A stretch of DNA of 64,000 bases from Burkholderiaceae bacterium DAT-1 (lineage in GTDB: Bacteria; Pseudomonadota; Gammaproteobacteria; Burkholderiales; Chitinimonadaceae), in contig JAHRBI010000003.1 in assembly GCA_019084025.1 (NCBI GenBank), positions 372,001 through 436,000 on the forward strand. The letters are read 5' to 3'. How positions within the stretch are numbered: the first letter of the stretch is position 1; each line of letters begins with the position of its first letter. Of this stretch, positions 11,598-20,341 are shown piece by piece. Under the pieces are notes generated by a model that saw only the letters and a program-made list of their open reading frames with translations, was not told the DNA's origin and searched no databases. Made by a program: the position numbers and the translations under genes.

Positions 11598-11898
11598 CAG
11601 GCCGATACACGGTGTATCGGCAGAATCAAGAAGGGAAAGACGATGCAAACCGCTATTTCCAAGACCATTCGCGCCAGTGCTGCCACCTGTGTGGCGACGT
11701 GTCGGTGTGGGGCCACGCATGAGCACCACGCTCGACTGGGTGTGTGGACACTTGCGGTTTGCCGGGGCCTCGTATATTCCTCTGCCTTGCCATGCATGAG
11801 CTGCGTGGCATTGCGCTGGCGGATGCGGGCGGTCTGAGGTTTTTTCCTGATCGAGTCGAACGGATCGACCAAACAAGCAAAACAAGAAAGTACAGAAC
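11598..11898 (+). other. Long rtcBA leader with 5' hairpin and overlapping short ORFs
   Basis: This covers most of a 465-bp gene-free gap. Right after the predicted start is a perfect hairpin: GCCGATAC at 11601-11608 and GTATCGGC at 11614-11621 around a 5-nt loop. Three short reading frames follow: 11643-11837 (64 codons, Cys-rich, preceded by AAGGGAAAG), 11719-11799 (26 codons), and 11792-11902 (36 codons), whose stop overlaps the rtcB ATG as ATGA. None is recognised. The last two are offset by +1 and together could be a frameshifted small gene. In other bacteria rtc operons can carry Y-RNA genes, so a structured RNA is an alternative. The rest of the gap (11434-11571) shows only the sigma-54 promoter at its end. 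Confidence 0.4.
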
Positions 11899-13113
11899 AT
11901 GAGTCATTACGAATCCATCCAGCTGCCCGGACGTGCCGAGATCAAGATGTGGACCGAAGGCGTGCCGGTGGAAGAAGAAGCCCGCCACCAGCTGATGCAG
12001 ACTGCAAAAATGCCGTTTATTTTCAAGCATCTGGCAGTGATGCCGGATGTGCATCTGGGAAAAGGATCGACCATCGGGAGCGTGATCCCGACCCTTGGCG
12101 CGATCATTCCGGCGGCTGTGGGGGTGGATATTGGCTGCGGGATGATGGCGGCCCGTACCACGCTGACCGCATCCGATCTGCCGGATAATCTAGCCAGGCT
12201 GCGTTCGGCCATTGAAGCCGCCGTGCCGCACGGCCGTACGCCGGGTAAGCGCGATAAGGGATCGTGGGACGAACCGCCCAAAACGGTGGATACCATGTGG
12301 GGTGAGCTGGCTGAGGGCTTCAAGCGCATCACCGACAAGCACGCCAAGCTGAAAAACACCAATAACTACAAGCATCTGGGGACACTGGGAACCGGGAATC
12401 ACTTTATCGAAGTGTGTCTGGATGAGGAAAACCGTGTGTGGTTCATGCTGCATTCCGGTTCGCGCGGGGTGGGTAATGCGATCGGGAATCACTTCATCGA
12501 ACTGGCACAGGCCGATATGCGTCAGCACATTGCCAATCTGCCGCACCGCGATCTGGCCTACTTTCAGGAAGGCAGCCAGCATTTTGACGATTACGTGGAA
12601 GCCGTGGGCTGGGCGCAGGATTATGCGCGCCGTAATCGTGCGGTGATGATGCAGAACGTGATTGCTGCTGCGCGCAAGGTGATCGCCAAGCCGTTTACGG
12701 CTGATGTGGAAGCGGTGAACTGCCACCACAACTATGTGCAGAAAGAAACCCACTTTGGCCGCGACGTGCTGATCACCCGCAAGGGCGCGGTGTCGGCGCA
12801 GAAGGGCCAGCTGGGGATCATTCCGGGGTCGATGGGAGCCAAGAGCTATATCGTGCGCGGATTGGGGAATGAAGAGGCGTTCTGCTCGTGCAGCCACGGC
12901 GCCGGTCGCAAGATGAGCCGTACCAAGGCCAAAAATCTGTTTACCGTGGCCGACCAGATCGAAGCCACCAAGCACGTCGAATGCCGCAAGGATGCCGATG
13001 TGATCGACGAAATTCCGATGGCCTACAAGGACATCGACACCGTGATGCAAGCCCAGTCCGATCTCGTGGAAGTGGTGCATACCTTGCGTCAGGTGGTGTG
13101 TGTGAAGGGGTAG
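11899..13113 (+). CDS. rtcB: RNA-splicing ligase RtcB
   Basis: RtcB joins RNA 2',3'-cyclic phosphate (3'-phosphate) ends to 5'-OH ends using GTP and Mn2+. The 404-residue protein is of the E. coli length class. It carries the metal site motif VGVDIGCGM with Cys80, the HSGSRGVG segment, and the guanylylated His in CSHGAGRKMSR (His333). It is expressed from the sigma-54 promoter at 11572 under RtcR control and is followed by rtcA after 1 bp. Confidence 0.97.
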   Translation: MSHYESIQLPGRAEIKMWTEGVPVEEEARHQLMQTAKMPFIFKHLAVMPDVHLGKGSTIGSVIPTLGAIIPAAVGVDIGCGMMAARTTLTASDLPDNLARLRSAIEAAVPHGRTPGKRDKGSWDEPPKTVDTMWGELAEGFKRITDKHAKLKNTNNYKHLGTLGTGNHFIEVCLDEENRVWFMLHSGSRGVGNAIGNHFIELAQADMRQHIANLPHRDLAYFQEGSQHFDDYVEAVGWAQDYARRNRAVMMQNVIAAARKVIAKPFTADVEAVNCHHNYVQKETHFGRDVLITRKGAVSAQKGQLGIIPGSMGAKSYIVRGLGNEEAFCSCSHGAGRKMSRTKAKNLFTVADQIEATKHVECRKDADVIDEIPMAYKDIDTVMQAQSDLVEVVHTLRQVVCVKG

Positions 13114-13114
13114 C

Positions 13115-14149
13115 ATGAAAAAACAAGAACAAAACTGGATTGAACTCGATGGTGCCAATGGAGAGGGCGGCGGGCAGATTCTGCGTTCGGCGCTGAGTTT
13201 GTCGATGATTACGGGGATACCGTTTAGGATCAGCCGCATCCGCGCAGGCCGCGACAAGCCGGGTTTGCTGCGCCAGCATCTGACTGCAGTGCTGGCGGCG
13301 GCGAGTGTGTGCGATGCCAGGGTCAGCGGGGCGGAGCTGGGGTCGCAGACCTTGAGCTTTGAACCCGGCCCGATTCGCGGTGGCGACTATCGCTTTGCTA
13401 TTGGCACGGCGGGTAGCGCCACGCTGGTGCTGCAGACGGTTTTACCCGCGCTGTGGCATGCCGATGCACCTGCAACGGTCAGAGTGACTGGCGGTACGCA
13501 CAACCGCGCCGCGCCTCCTGCAGATTTTCTGATTCGCGCCTGGCAGCCGCTGATGCAGCGCATGGGGGTGTCACTGGAGATTGTGCTGAATCGCTATGGA
13601 TTTTATCCGGCGGGTGGCGGCGAAGTGGTCGCGCATACCGCGCCCTGCTCTGCCCTGCAGCCATTGCATGTGCTGGAAAAAGGCGAGCGGCTGGGATTGA
13701 TGGCTGAGGCGGTGGTGGCTTCGGTGCCGGGCAATGTGGCGCGGCGCGAGCTGGATCGGGTGAAGGCGCAGATTGCCATGATTGATGATCACGTGCGCCA
13801 GCGCCCCAATTCGGAAGGCCCCGGCAATGTGCTGATGCTGACCGCGACACACGCGAATGTCACCGAGGTGTTTTGCGGTTTTGGCGAGCGCGGATTGTCG
13901 GCCGAAAAGGTGGCGGATCATACCGCGCACGCACTGCGCCAGTACCTTGAAAGCCCGGCTGCGGTGGGCGAATTTCTGGCCGACCAGCTGCTTTTACCGC
14001 TGGCGCTGGCAGGCGGCGGCAGTTTCACCACCAACGTGGCGTCCAGCCATTTGCGTACGCAGGCACAGATCGTTGAGCTGTTTCTGCCGGTGGAGATTGA
14101 GATTCGGGCGGAGTCGGAACAGTGCTGGCGGGTGGAGGTGAGGGGATGA
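13115..14149 (+). CDS. rtcA: RNA 3'-terminal phosphate cyclase RtcA
   Basis: RtcA uses ATP to convert RNA 3'-phosphates into 2',3'-cyclic phosphates, complementing RtcB. The 344-residue protein begins with the family motif LDGANGEGGGQILRSALSLS and has GTAGSATLVLQT and the C-terminal SSHLRTQ, whose His312 is the expected adenylylated residue. It starts 1 bp after the rtcB stop, so the two are translationally linked. The next unknown gene overlaps its stop codon by 4 bp. Confidence 0.96.
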   Translation: MKKQEQNWIELDGANGEGGGQILRSALSLSMITGIPFRISRIRAGRDKPGLLRQHLTAVLAAASVCDARVSGAELGSQTLSFEPGPIRGGDYRFAIGTAGSATLVLQTVLPALWHADAPATVRVTGGTHNRAAPPADFLIRAWQPLMQRMGVSLEIVLNRYGFYPAGGGEVVAHTAPCSALQPLHVLEKGERLGLMAEAVVASVPGNVARRELDRVKAQIAMIDDHVRQRPNSEGPGNVLMLTATHANVTEVFCGFGERGLSAEKVADHTAHALRQYLESPAAVGEFLADQLLLPLALAGGGSFTTNVASSHLRTQAQIVELFLPVEIEIRAESEQCWRVEVRG

Positions 14150-14616
14150 TGAGTTCAAGTGACCAGGTTTTGCGAAAATGGGATGATCAGGATATTGGGT
14201 CGCTGAAGTGGCATGACGTTTATATCCGGGGCATGGCATTTTTTGGCGAGACGTGCGAACTGCGTCTCGACATTGATTACATCTTGGAGTGGATTGCGCC
14301 TGCGCCCGGAGAAACATATTTCTCGTTTCGATTAGCACCAGCCACGGTTGTTTTTGCCGATGTCACTGATATGAAAATGTCCACTGATTCATTCGGTGCA
14401 TGGATTCAGATTGATACGTTGACAAGAAACAAATTAAACGAGACGCCTCGTGAGGGAGGGGAACGATTTGCATATTGCTTCGAATGTCAGCAAGGGGATA
14501 TCTCGCTTGAATCGGCTGGTTTCAGCATGTACTTGAGGAAAATTGGCGTTGTGAGTAAGGAGATGTATCTTGCTGATGTAGTAAGAGGTGGGATTTGTTT
14601 TGAGATTCATGAATAA
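14146..14616 (+). CDS. Conserved-looking hypothetical protein coupled to rtcA
   Basis: A 156-residue soluble protein, not assigned to a named family. The start ATG at 14146 overlaps the rtcA stop (ATGA), so it is likely translated from the same message; a second ATG follows at once. Acidic and aromatic segments such as KWHDVYIRG, LRLDIDYILEW and LAPATVVFADV look like conserved beta strands. There is no signal peptide and no recognisable catalytic motif. A link to RNA repair is suggested only by position; an alternative is an immunity-type or housekeeping protein. Lower GC in its second half suggests a different history from rtcBA. Confidence 0.6.
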   Translation: MMSSSDQVLRKWDDQDIGSLKWHDVYIRGMAFFGETCELRLDIDYILEWIAPAPGETYFSFRLAPATVVFADVTDMKMSTDSFGAWIQIDTLTRNKLNETPREGGERFAYCFECQQGDISLESAGFSMYLRKIGVVSKEMYLADVVRGGICFEIHE

Positions 14617-14634
14617 TTAATTTTTATTGAACCT

Positions 14635-15021
14635 ATGCGCCTATCAAACCTCGCTGGCTCACTCTCCCTCGCGCTGTCTGTTCTGATGCTCGAATACTTT
14701 GTACCTGCTCAAAAGGTGACACCTGTTGTGTGGTGGATCATGGTATATCCCTTGTTGCTGGCCGGTGCGATTTTCTGCTGGAGACACGAGCGTGCGCCTG
14801 CATCTGTTTGGGGATGGTGTGGATGTGTATTCCTAAACTTGTTTGCTAGCGCAATATGTTTTGCAATTGCCGGGGGATTTTCGCGAGACGGAGCTGTATT
14901 AGATCAGCATCCGCAATTGTTTCTGTGTTCTTTGTTTTTGGTTCTGGGCGCACTTATTGCAATGTCAGGCCTTGTTCGGCATTTGGTATCTGGTGCCTTC
15001 ACAGCGCATCCTTTGCGTTGA
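14635..15021 (+). CDS. Small four-helix membrane protein, unknown
   Basis: A 128-residue protein with about four hydrophobic helices (residues about 6-22, 30-47, 58-80, 95-115) and short polar loops. It starts 18 bp after the preceding unknown gene, so it may share its transcript. No family recognised. A relatively AT-rich composition and weak ribosome site lower confidence. Confidence 0.5.
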   Translation: MRLSNLAGSLSLALSVLMLEYFVPAQKVTPVVWWIMVYPLLLAGAIFCWRHERAPASVWGWCGCVFLNLFASAICFAIAGGFSRDGAVLDQHPQLFLCSLFLVLGALIAMSGLVRHLVSGAFTAHPLR

Positions 15022-15089
15022 TTTGCATCTCTCCAAAACCCCACACTCCATCACCCGCACCTTGGCAGATCGCGCCTGACAGGCGGATA

Positions 15090-15116
15090 CTCATGATGTC
15101 ATGAGGGGTATTCCCC
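15090..15116. promoter_or_regulatory. Two adjacent palindromes upstream of acyl-CoA ligase
   Basis: CTCATGA-TG-TCATGAG (15090-15105) abuts GGGGTATTCCCC (15105-15116), 25-52 bp before the ATG at 15142. Either could be a repressor site or a leader hairpin; no regulator is named. Confidence 0.35.
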
Positions 15117-15141
15117 GCCCCTCGCCGTCAGGAGCCTGAAC

Positions 15142-16770
15142 ATGAGTCACCCCTACTCAAGCGGTCTCGATCAAAATCCCGCCAATCATGTACCGATGAG
15201 CCCGATCGATTTTCTGGTGCGCGCGGCTGAAGTCTATCCACAGAAGCCCGCCATTGTGCATGGCGATCTGCGCCAGAACTGGGGCGATACCTATACGCGC
15301 TGCTGCAGGCTGGCGTCTGCCTTGCGTCGGCGCGGCGTGCAGAAGTTCGATACTGTGGCAGTGATGCTGCCCAATATTCCGGCGATGGTGGAGGCACATT
15401 TTGGTGTGCCGATGAGTGGTGCGGTGCTCAATACCCTGAATACCCGTCTGAATGCCGAGGCGATTGCCTTTATGCTCGATCATGGCGAGGCAAAGGTGGT
15501 GCTGGTAGATCGCGAATTTTCCGGGGTGATTGCGGATGCGCTGACACTGACCAAGGTGAAGCCGCTGGTGATTGATGTGGATGATCCGCTGTATACCGGC
15601 AAGGGCGAGGCCATTGGCGGCGTGGATTATGAAATGCTGCTGGCTGAAGGCGATGCGGCCGAGCCGTGGGTGACGGTGGAAGACGAATGGGATTCGATTT
15701 GTCTGAACTACACCTCCGGCACCACGGGCGATCCCAAGGGTGTGGTGTATCACCATCGCGGGGCCTATCTCAACGCCATCAGCCAGATTCTCGAATGGGA
15801 TATGCCCAAGCATCCGGTGTATCTGTGGACGCTGCCAATGTTTCACTGCAATGGCTGGTGTTTCCCGTGGTCGGTGGCGGCGCGGGCGGGCGTGAATGTG
15901 TGCCTGCGCCGGGTGGATGCCAAGCAGATTTTTGATCTGATCCGCAGCGAGCGCGTGAGCCACTACTGCGGTGCGCCCATTGTCCACAATATGCTGATCA
16001 ATGCGCCGGATGAATGGAAAGCCGGTATCCAGCATCGCGTCTATGCACAGGTTGCGGGGGCAGCGCCGCCTGCCGCCATGATCGAAGGCATGGAGACCAT
16101 GGGTTTCGAGCTGACGCATGTGTACGGGCTGACCGAGGTCTACGGACCGGCGGCTGTGTGTGCCCGGCAGGATGAATGGGGGGATGTGGATATCGGCGAA
16201 CGGGCGCGACTCAATGCCCGGCAAGGGGTGCGTTATCACTTGCAGGCGGGCTGCACGGTACTTGATCCGGATACGCTTGAGCCCGTGCCGCACGATGGCG
16301 AAACCATGGGCGAGATCATGTTTCGCGGCAATATCTGCATGAAGGGTTATCTGAAAAATCCCACGGCCACCGAGAAGACCTTTGCCGGTGGCTGGTTCCA
16401 TTCCGGCGATCTGGCGGTGGTGGATGCCGATGGGTACGCCAGAATCAAAGATCGCAGCAAGGACATCATTATCTCGGGCGGGGAGAACATTTCCTCGATC
16501 GAAGTCGAAGATGTGCTCTACCGCCATCCTGCGGTGATGGTGGCCGCCGTGGTGGCCAAGCCGGACGAAAAGTGGGGCGAAACGCCCTGTGCGTTTATCG
16601 AAACCAAACAGGGCGCGGTGGTGAGCGCCGAGGACATCATCGCCCACTGCAAAACGCATCTGGCCGGATTCAAGGTGCCGCGCATGGTGGTGTTTTGCGA
16701 GCTGCCCAAAACCTCGACCGGCAAAATCCAGAAATTCGAACTGCGCACGCGGGCGAAGCAGTTTGAGTAA
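15142..16770 (+). CDS. AMP-forming acyl-CoA synthetase
   Basis: A 542-residue ANL-superfamily enzyme that activates a carboxylic acid to its CoA thioester via an acyl-adenylate. The P-loop-like motif is YTSGTTGDPKGV, the A5-type motif HVYGLTEVYGP, the adenylate-binding region GGWFHSGDLAVV, the hinge KDRSKDIIISGGENISS, and the C-terminal catalytic Lys in PKTSTGKIQK. The overall form resembles medium-chain or methylmercaptopropionate-type ligases, but the substrate cannot be decided. AGGAG lies 8 bp before the ATG. The stop codon directly abuts that of the convergent CPBP gene. Confidence 0.9.
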   Translation: MSHPYSSGLDQNPANHVPMSPIDFLVRAAEVYPQKPAIVHGDLRQNWGDTYTRCCRLASALRRRGVQKFDTVAVMLPNIPAMVEAHFGVPMSGAVLNTLNTRLNAEAIAFMLDHGEAKVVLVDREFSGVIADALTLTKVKPLVIDVDDPLYTGKGEAIGGVDYEMLLAEGDAAEPWVTVEDEWDSICLNYTSGTTGDPKGVVYHHRGAYLNAISQILEWDMPKHPVYLWTLPMFHCNGWCFPWSVAARAGVNVCLRRVDAKQIFDLIRSERVSHYCGAPIVHNMLINAPDEWKAGIQHRVYAQVAGAAPPAAMIEGMETMGFELTHVYGLTEVYGPAAVCARQDEWGDVDIGERARLNARQGVRYHLQAGCTVLDPDTLEPVPHDGETMGEIMFRGNICMKGYLKNPTATEKTFAGGWFHSGDLAVVDADGYARIKDRSKDIIISGGENISSIEVEDVLYRHPAVMVAAVVAKPDEKWGETPCAFIETKQGAVVSAEDIIAHCKTHLAGFKVPRMVVFCELPKTSTGKIQKFELRTRAKQFE

Positions 16771-17634
16771 TTAGCCCACCTTCGGATATGTAAACAGCAG
16801 AAAATGCGCCGTGTTCACCGCAAAATGGCAGAGTACGGCGTGTTCGATGCTGCCGCGTACATAGCAGCGTCCATACATCACCCCGGCCAGCGTGGCGACT
16901 AGCGCGTAGGCGAGTCCGCCACCCAGATGTGCCGCACCAAACAGCATCGCCCCGATCACAATCGCCACCCATTCGCCCCACGATTTGCGCTGCCAGAGGC
17001 GTGCCAGCCCGCCCTGAATCCAGCCCCGGAAAAAGGCTTCTTCCGCTACACAGGTAAACAGTAGATTCACTGCCAGAAACACAGGCGTGATCGAAGGCCA
17101 CGCAGGATCAGGATGAATCACCCCCATCGCCCAGGCCAGCCCCAGCGCCATTATCGGTGTGGCGATCAGGTAGGTCAGTTGCGTCCGCCAGTTGTTCAGT
17201 ATGGCGGCGAGCGAGTCCGCGCGGCGGCTGCCCCACGCCAGCAGGATTAATCCGGCGGCGCCTTTGTCGTAATTGGCGTAGAGGGTGAAGGACGCGGCAT
17301 CGGGGCGCAGTTTCACCTGATCCAGCAGACGCAGATTGTGGAAGCCCGGTACTAGATGCAGCGCCAGCATCAGGCAGATGATCACCACCAGTGCTTTCAG
17401 TATGCGGGTCTGCGTTACCGGATGCTGCCCGGAAAACCCGTTTGCAGCGAGCATCGGCAGCAGGGCCAGCAGGCTGACGGTGGGATCGATCACCCCGAAA
17501 ACGGTTCCTGTTACCGTGGAGAGCAGAAAACACATGATCCACAGCGGGACTGTCGGGATGCGCGGCAGTCTCCGCGGCTCAAGGTAGATGGCGAAGATGG
17601 CGAGGGTGAGGAGGAGGTAGGGGGTCAGGGTCAT
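16771..17634 (-). CDS. CPBP-family intramembrane metalloprotease
   Basis: A 287-residue multi-pass membrane protein of the CPBP (CAAX protease/bacteriocin-processing, Abi) family. The motifs are EEAFFRGW (motif 1, EExxxR), FGAAHLGGG (motif 2 His) and HFAVNTAHF (motif 3, HxxxN/D), giving a complete putative active site. The start at 17634 (MTLTPYLLLTLAIF) opens directly into the first helix. An alternative ATG at 17694 adds 20 polar residues and would overlap the upstream gene by 19 bp; neither has a clear ribosome site. Substrate unknown. Confidence 0.8.
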   Translation of the reverse strand: MTLTPYLLLTLAIFAIYLEPRRLPRIPTVPLWIMCFLLSTVTGTVFGVIDPTVSLLALLPMLAANGFSGQHPVTQTRILKALVVIICLMLALHLVPGFHNLRLLDQVKLRPDAASFTLYANYDKGAAGLILLAWGSRRADSLAAILNNWRTQLTYLIATPIMALGLAWAMGVIHPDPAWPSITPVFLAVNLLFTCVAEEAFFRGWIQGGLARLWQRKSWGEWVAIVIGAMLFGAAHLGGGLAYALVATLAGVMYGRCYVRGSIEHAVLCHFAVNTAHFLLFTYPKVG

Positions 17635-17675
17635 GTCACAGAGCGATTGGGATGGGTCAAAGCGGTCAAATTTCT

Positions 17676-18320
17676 CTACCAAAACTTCCACCATGGTTTA
17701 CAGCGTGAATTTGGTGCTACTTGGACTTCTTGTTGCTGAAGGACGGACGAATAGTCTGTTCGATCAATAGTTGCGATTGCGATGATGGTATTTGGAGGGA
17801 CATCTGATAAAAATCGAAACCCCAGCCGCTTTTGAAGTTCGATAGCTTCCTCGATATAAAACTGCTGAATTTGAAGACCAATTTCCTCGGGAAGCTGAAC
17901 ACCTTCAAGTGATATTTCACCATCACAATTATCAATTTGACGGATTAATTTGCCTTGCCGATAAAAGGCGAAGCTTGTAGTACCGCCAGAAGTTTCAAGG
18001 ATAAAAGTAATGCAAGTACCGAATAAGTCACTTAGCTTGATCAAGGCATCGGAATCTGAAGAAAGGACATATGAATGATCCAATAGAACAGACCATTTTC
18101 CATCTTGGAGGAATCCGTATACTTCTGCACCTGTATTTTCTGGTGTCCAATCTTTAGAGGGTACAAATCGTTCATTGGATGCTTTCCAAGCAAAATATGC
18201 TTCCAGTGAAGGAAGTATTGCAGTGTTAATGCGTTCAAGAGCTGGCCAAATCTCACTAAAGACCTGTTCAAATTCCTCTGCAGTTGCTGTAACTGCAACA
18301 AATCCATAATGCATACCCAT
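17676..18320 (-). CDS. Hypothetical protein
   Basis: A 214-residue soluble protein of unknown family. The reading frame stays open far upstream, but that part lies antisense to the esterase gene and is not coding in character; the start at 18320 (MGMHYGFVAVTAT) or the ATG at 18314 is chosen. It is AT-richer than its neighbours, with many Asp/Glu and aromatic residues (CGDGEISLEG-like beta segments). It ends 42 bp before the CPBP start at 17634 (or overlaps the start at 17694), so the two may form an operon. Confidence 0.6.
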   Translation of the reverse strand: MGMHYGFVAVTATAEEFEQVFSEIWPALERINTAILPSLEAYFAWKASNERFVPSKDWTPENTGAEVYGFLQDGKWSVLLDHSYVLSSDSDALIKLSDLFGTCITFILETSGGTTSFAFYRQGKLIRQIDNCDGEISLEGVQLPEEIGLQIQQFYIEEAIELQKRLGFRFLSDVPPNTIIAIATIDRTDYSSVLQQQEVQVAPNSRCKPWWKFW

Positions 18321-18426
18321 GTTCGTGCCCCAAGAGTATTTTACGTAACGAATGAGACGGCATGATAGTAGAAACCCCTCAGCCGCTGTCAGCGGCCTTG
18401 TTACATTCAACAGGAAGGAGACAGGC

Positions 18427-19407
18427 ATGCAGCGGATGATTCGGATGGGTCTGGCAGTCTGCGGGCTGGCGCTGGCAGTCGGCGCGACAGCTGCGACGAT
18501 TTCCCCGCAGACACTGAAGCAGGCGGACGGCGAGCGGCAGTATCTGCTGGTGACGCCAGAGCATGCGCCTGCTGGCAAGCGGCCGCTGGTGATTTTGCTG
18601 CATGGGCATGGCGGGAGTGCGAAGCAGTTGCTGGGGCAGGCAAAAACGCATGCGCCCCTATCCGTCTGGCTGAACATTGCCGATCGAGAAGGGCTGGTAC
18701 TGATGGCGCCGGATGGCGAGGTCGGGCCGGATGGTAAACAGGGCTGGCGGGATTGCCGGGTGGATGCCACTGGTAATCCGGCGACCAATGATATCGGTCT
18801 GATCAATGCGCTGATTGATTCGGGGATGGCAACCCAGCAGGTTGATCCGCAGCGGGTGTATGTCATGGGGATGTCCAATGGCGCCATCATGTCGATTCGG
18901 GTGGCGACTGAACTGGGCAAGCGGATTGCGGCGATTGCGGCGGTGAGTGGTTCGCAGGCGGTGGATTCTGGCTGCGGTGCGGCGAGTCAGCCGGTTTCGG
19001 CCTTGTTTATCAATGGCACGGCTGACCCGATTGTGCCCTATGCCGGTGGTCCGATTCATCTGGGCAACCGGCATCGCGGCAGTGTGTTGCCGATTGAATC
19101 GGTGGCGGCGGACTGGCGCAAGGTGGATGGTCTGGGCGAGGAAGTCGATACCCGCACCCTGCCCCATCTTGATGAACAGGACCCGACACGTGCCATCGTC
19201 AGCCGCTGGGGCAGCGATCCATCCGGCTTGCAGGTGACGCTGGTGAAGATCGAGGGCGGTGGCCATGTGGAGCCTAGCATCAGCCAGCGGGTACATCGGC
19301 TCTATGCCGCCATTGTGGGTAAACAGAATGGCGATCTCGAAAGTGCCGAATTCGCCTGGTCGTTTTTTAAAGATAAGCGCGTTTATTCAGGTAAATCAGC
19401 ACGTTAA
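18427..19407 (+). CDS. Secreted PHB depolymerase/feruloyl-esterase-like hydrolase
   Basis: A 326-residue protein with a signal peptide (MGLAVCGLALAVGATAA) and the fold of the LpqC/poly(3-hydroxybutyrate) depolymerase family. Seen are PLVILLHGHGGSA (oxyanion region), the lipase box GMSNGA, FINGTADPIVPYAGG carrying the catalytic Asp, and GGGHVEP carrying the catalytic His. GGAAGGAG 6 bp before the ATG at 18427 fixes the start. It acts outside the cytoplasm on an ester polymer or acylated polysaccharide; exact substrate unknown. Confidence 0.85.
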   Translation: MQRMIRMGLAVCGLALAVGATAATISPQTLKQADGERQYLLVTPEHAPAGKRPLVILLHGHGGSAKQLLGQAKTHAPLSVWLNIADREGLVLMAPDGEVGPDGKQGWRDCRVDATGNPATNDIGLINALIDSGMATQQVDPQRVYVMGMSNGAIMSIRVATELGKRIAAIAAVSGSQAVDSGCGAASQPVSALFINGTADPIVPYAGGPIHLGNRHRGSVLPIESVAADWRKVDGLGEEVDTRTLPHLDEQDPTRAIVSRWGSDPSGLQVTLVKIEGGGHVEPSISQRVHRLYAAIVGKQNGDLESAEFAWSFFKDKRVYSGKSAR

Positions 19408-19579
19408 AGGTAATTCACACCTCATTTTCATCGTTCAGGAAACATTCAAGGTCTGAAAAAAGTGTTACCGCTGTAATGAATTGCAACAGGTGTCATCGGC
19501 TGGTGAAACCGTGGCGTTAATGCTCACAAGGGCAGCGAAATCGCACACCCGGTTAAACAAACCTCAAAGGAGCACCACC

Positions 19580-19840
19580 ATGAACAAGCTGATCACCACC
19601 CTGATTGCAACCGTTATCGGTACCCTGGCATTCGCCGCCGAACCTGCTGCTACCCCGGCTCAAGCCGATCCGGCAGCACAACCGGCCGCCAAGGCAGAAG
19701 CGCCAGCAGCAGCCACACCGGCCAAGCAGGCGAAGAAAGCACACAAGCATGCCAAGAAGGCAGCAGCCAAAACGGAGGCAAAGGCAGAGGCCAAACCCGC
19801 TGCCAAGACTGATGCCCCGGCTGCACCAGCTACCAAGTAA
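19580..19840 (+). CDS. Asr-like Ala/Lys-rich secreted protein 1
   Basis: An 86-residue protein with a signal peptide (MNKLITTLIATVIGTLAFA) followed by a low-complexity chain rich in Ala, Lys, Pro and Thr with a His/Lys patch (KKAHKHAKKAAAK). Composition and layout resemble the acid-shock protein Asr of enterobacteria, a basic intrinsically disordered periplasmic protein. AAAGGAG lies 7 bp before the ATG. A paralogue with the same leader follows 45 bp downstream. Similarity is of composition and may be convergent. Confidence 0.65.
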   Translation: MNKLITTLIATVIGTLAFAAEPAATPAQADPAAQPAAKAEAPAAATPAKQAKKAHKHAKKAAAKTEAKAEAKPAAKTDAPAAPATK

Positions 19841-19885
19841 GCCTAGATAAATGTAACGAATTGTGAAAATGTAAGGAGAAACACC

Positions 19886-20317
19886 ATGAACAAGCTGATG
19901 ACGACTCTGATCTTGACTGCCTTCGGTTCCCTGGCATTCGCAACGACTCCGGCTGTAACGGATAACAAGGCGCCCGCTGCCAAGCCTGCAGAAGTGAAGC
20001 AAGCAGCTAAGACAGAGGCGAAAACGGACGCCAAGCTGGCTTCACCTGCACCTGCTGCGACGACCTCCAAGCCCGTGCAGACAGAGGTGAAGCCAGCGGC
20101 GAAACCGGTGAGCAAGACCGAATCCAGTGTGACACCGGTTAAGGCAGACAAGCAGGTTGCGGTAGTCAAGCCGAAGGCAGCGAAGCAAACCTCGGGCAAG
20201 ACGGAAACCAAGCCGGCAACCAAGACGGAAGCCAAGGTAACTGCCAGCACCCAGTCTCAGCCTGCGCCGGTACAGGTCGCTCAGAAGACCGAGACCAAGG
20301 CAGTGGCAGCGAAATGA
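19886..20317 (+). CDS. Asr-like Ala/Lys-rich secreted protein 2
   Basis: A 143-residue paralogue of the preceding gene. The leader (MNKLMTTLILTAFGSLAFA) is nearly the same, and the mature part is a disordered Ala/Lys/Thr/Pro chain with repeated K-T-E-A/T-K elements but without the His patch. TAAGGAG precedes the ATG. The pair looks like a tandem duplication that diverged in the disordered part. A strong terminator at 20342 closes the unit. Confidence 0.65.
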   Translation: MNKLMTTLILTAFGSLAFATTPAVTDNKAPAAKPAEVKQAAKTEAKTDAKLASPAPAATTSKPVQTEVKPAAKPVSKTESSVTPVKADKQVAVVKPKAAKQTSGKTETKPATKTEAKVTASTQSQPAPVQVAQKTETKAVAAK

Positions 20318-20341
20318 GGTGCGGGTATCCGCTCGAACCAG

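Noticed and set aside
11842-11871. Possible tRNA-like T-arm (GAGTCGAACGG) in the rtc leader
   Set aside because: The flanking GATC/GATC pairing does not give a 5-bp stem with a 7-nt loop, and no acceptor or anticodon arms could be drawn.
15157-16659. A 500-codon open frame antisense to the acyl-CoA ligase
   Set aside because: The plus-strand frame has all ANL motifs; the antisense product is His/Arg-rich and lacks any motif.
18321-18920. Upstream extension of the hypothetical protein at 17676-18320
   Set aside because: The extra 200 residues are antisense to the esterase gene and are Ser/Pro/Cys-rich in the manner of shadow frames; the sequence character changes at MGMHYGF.
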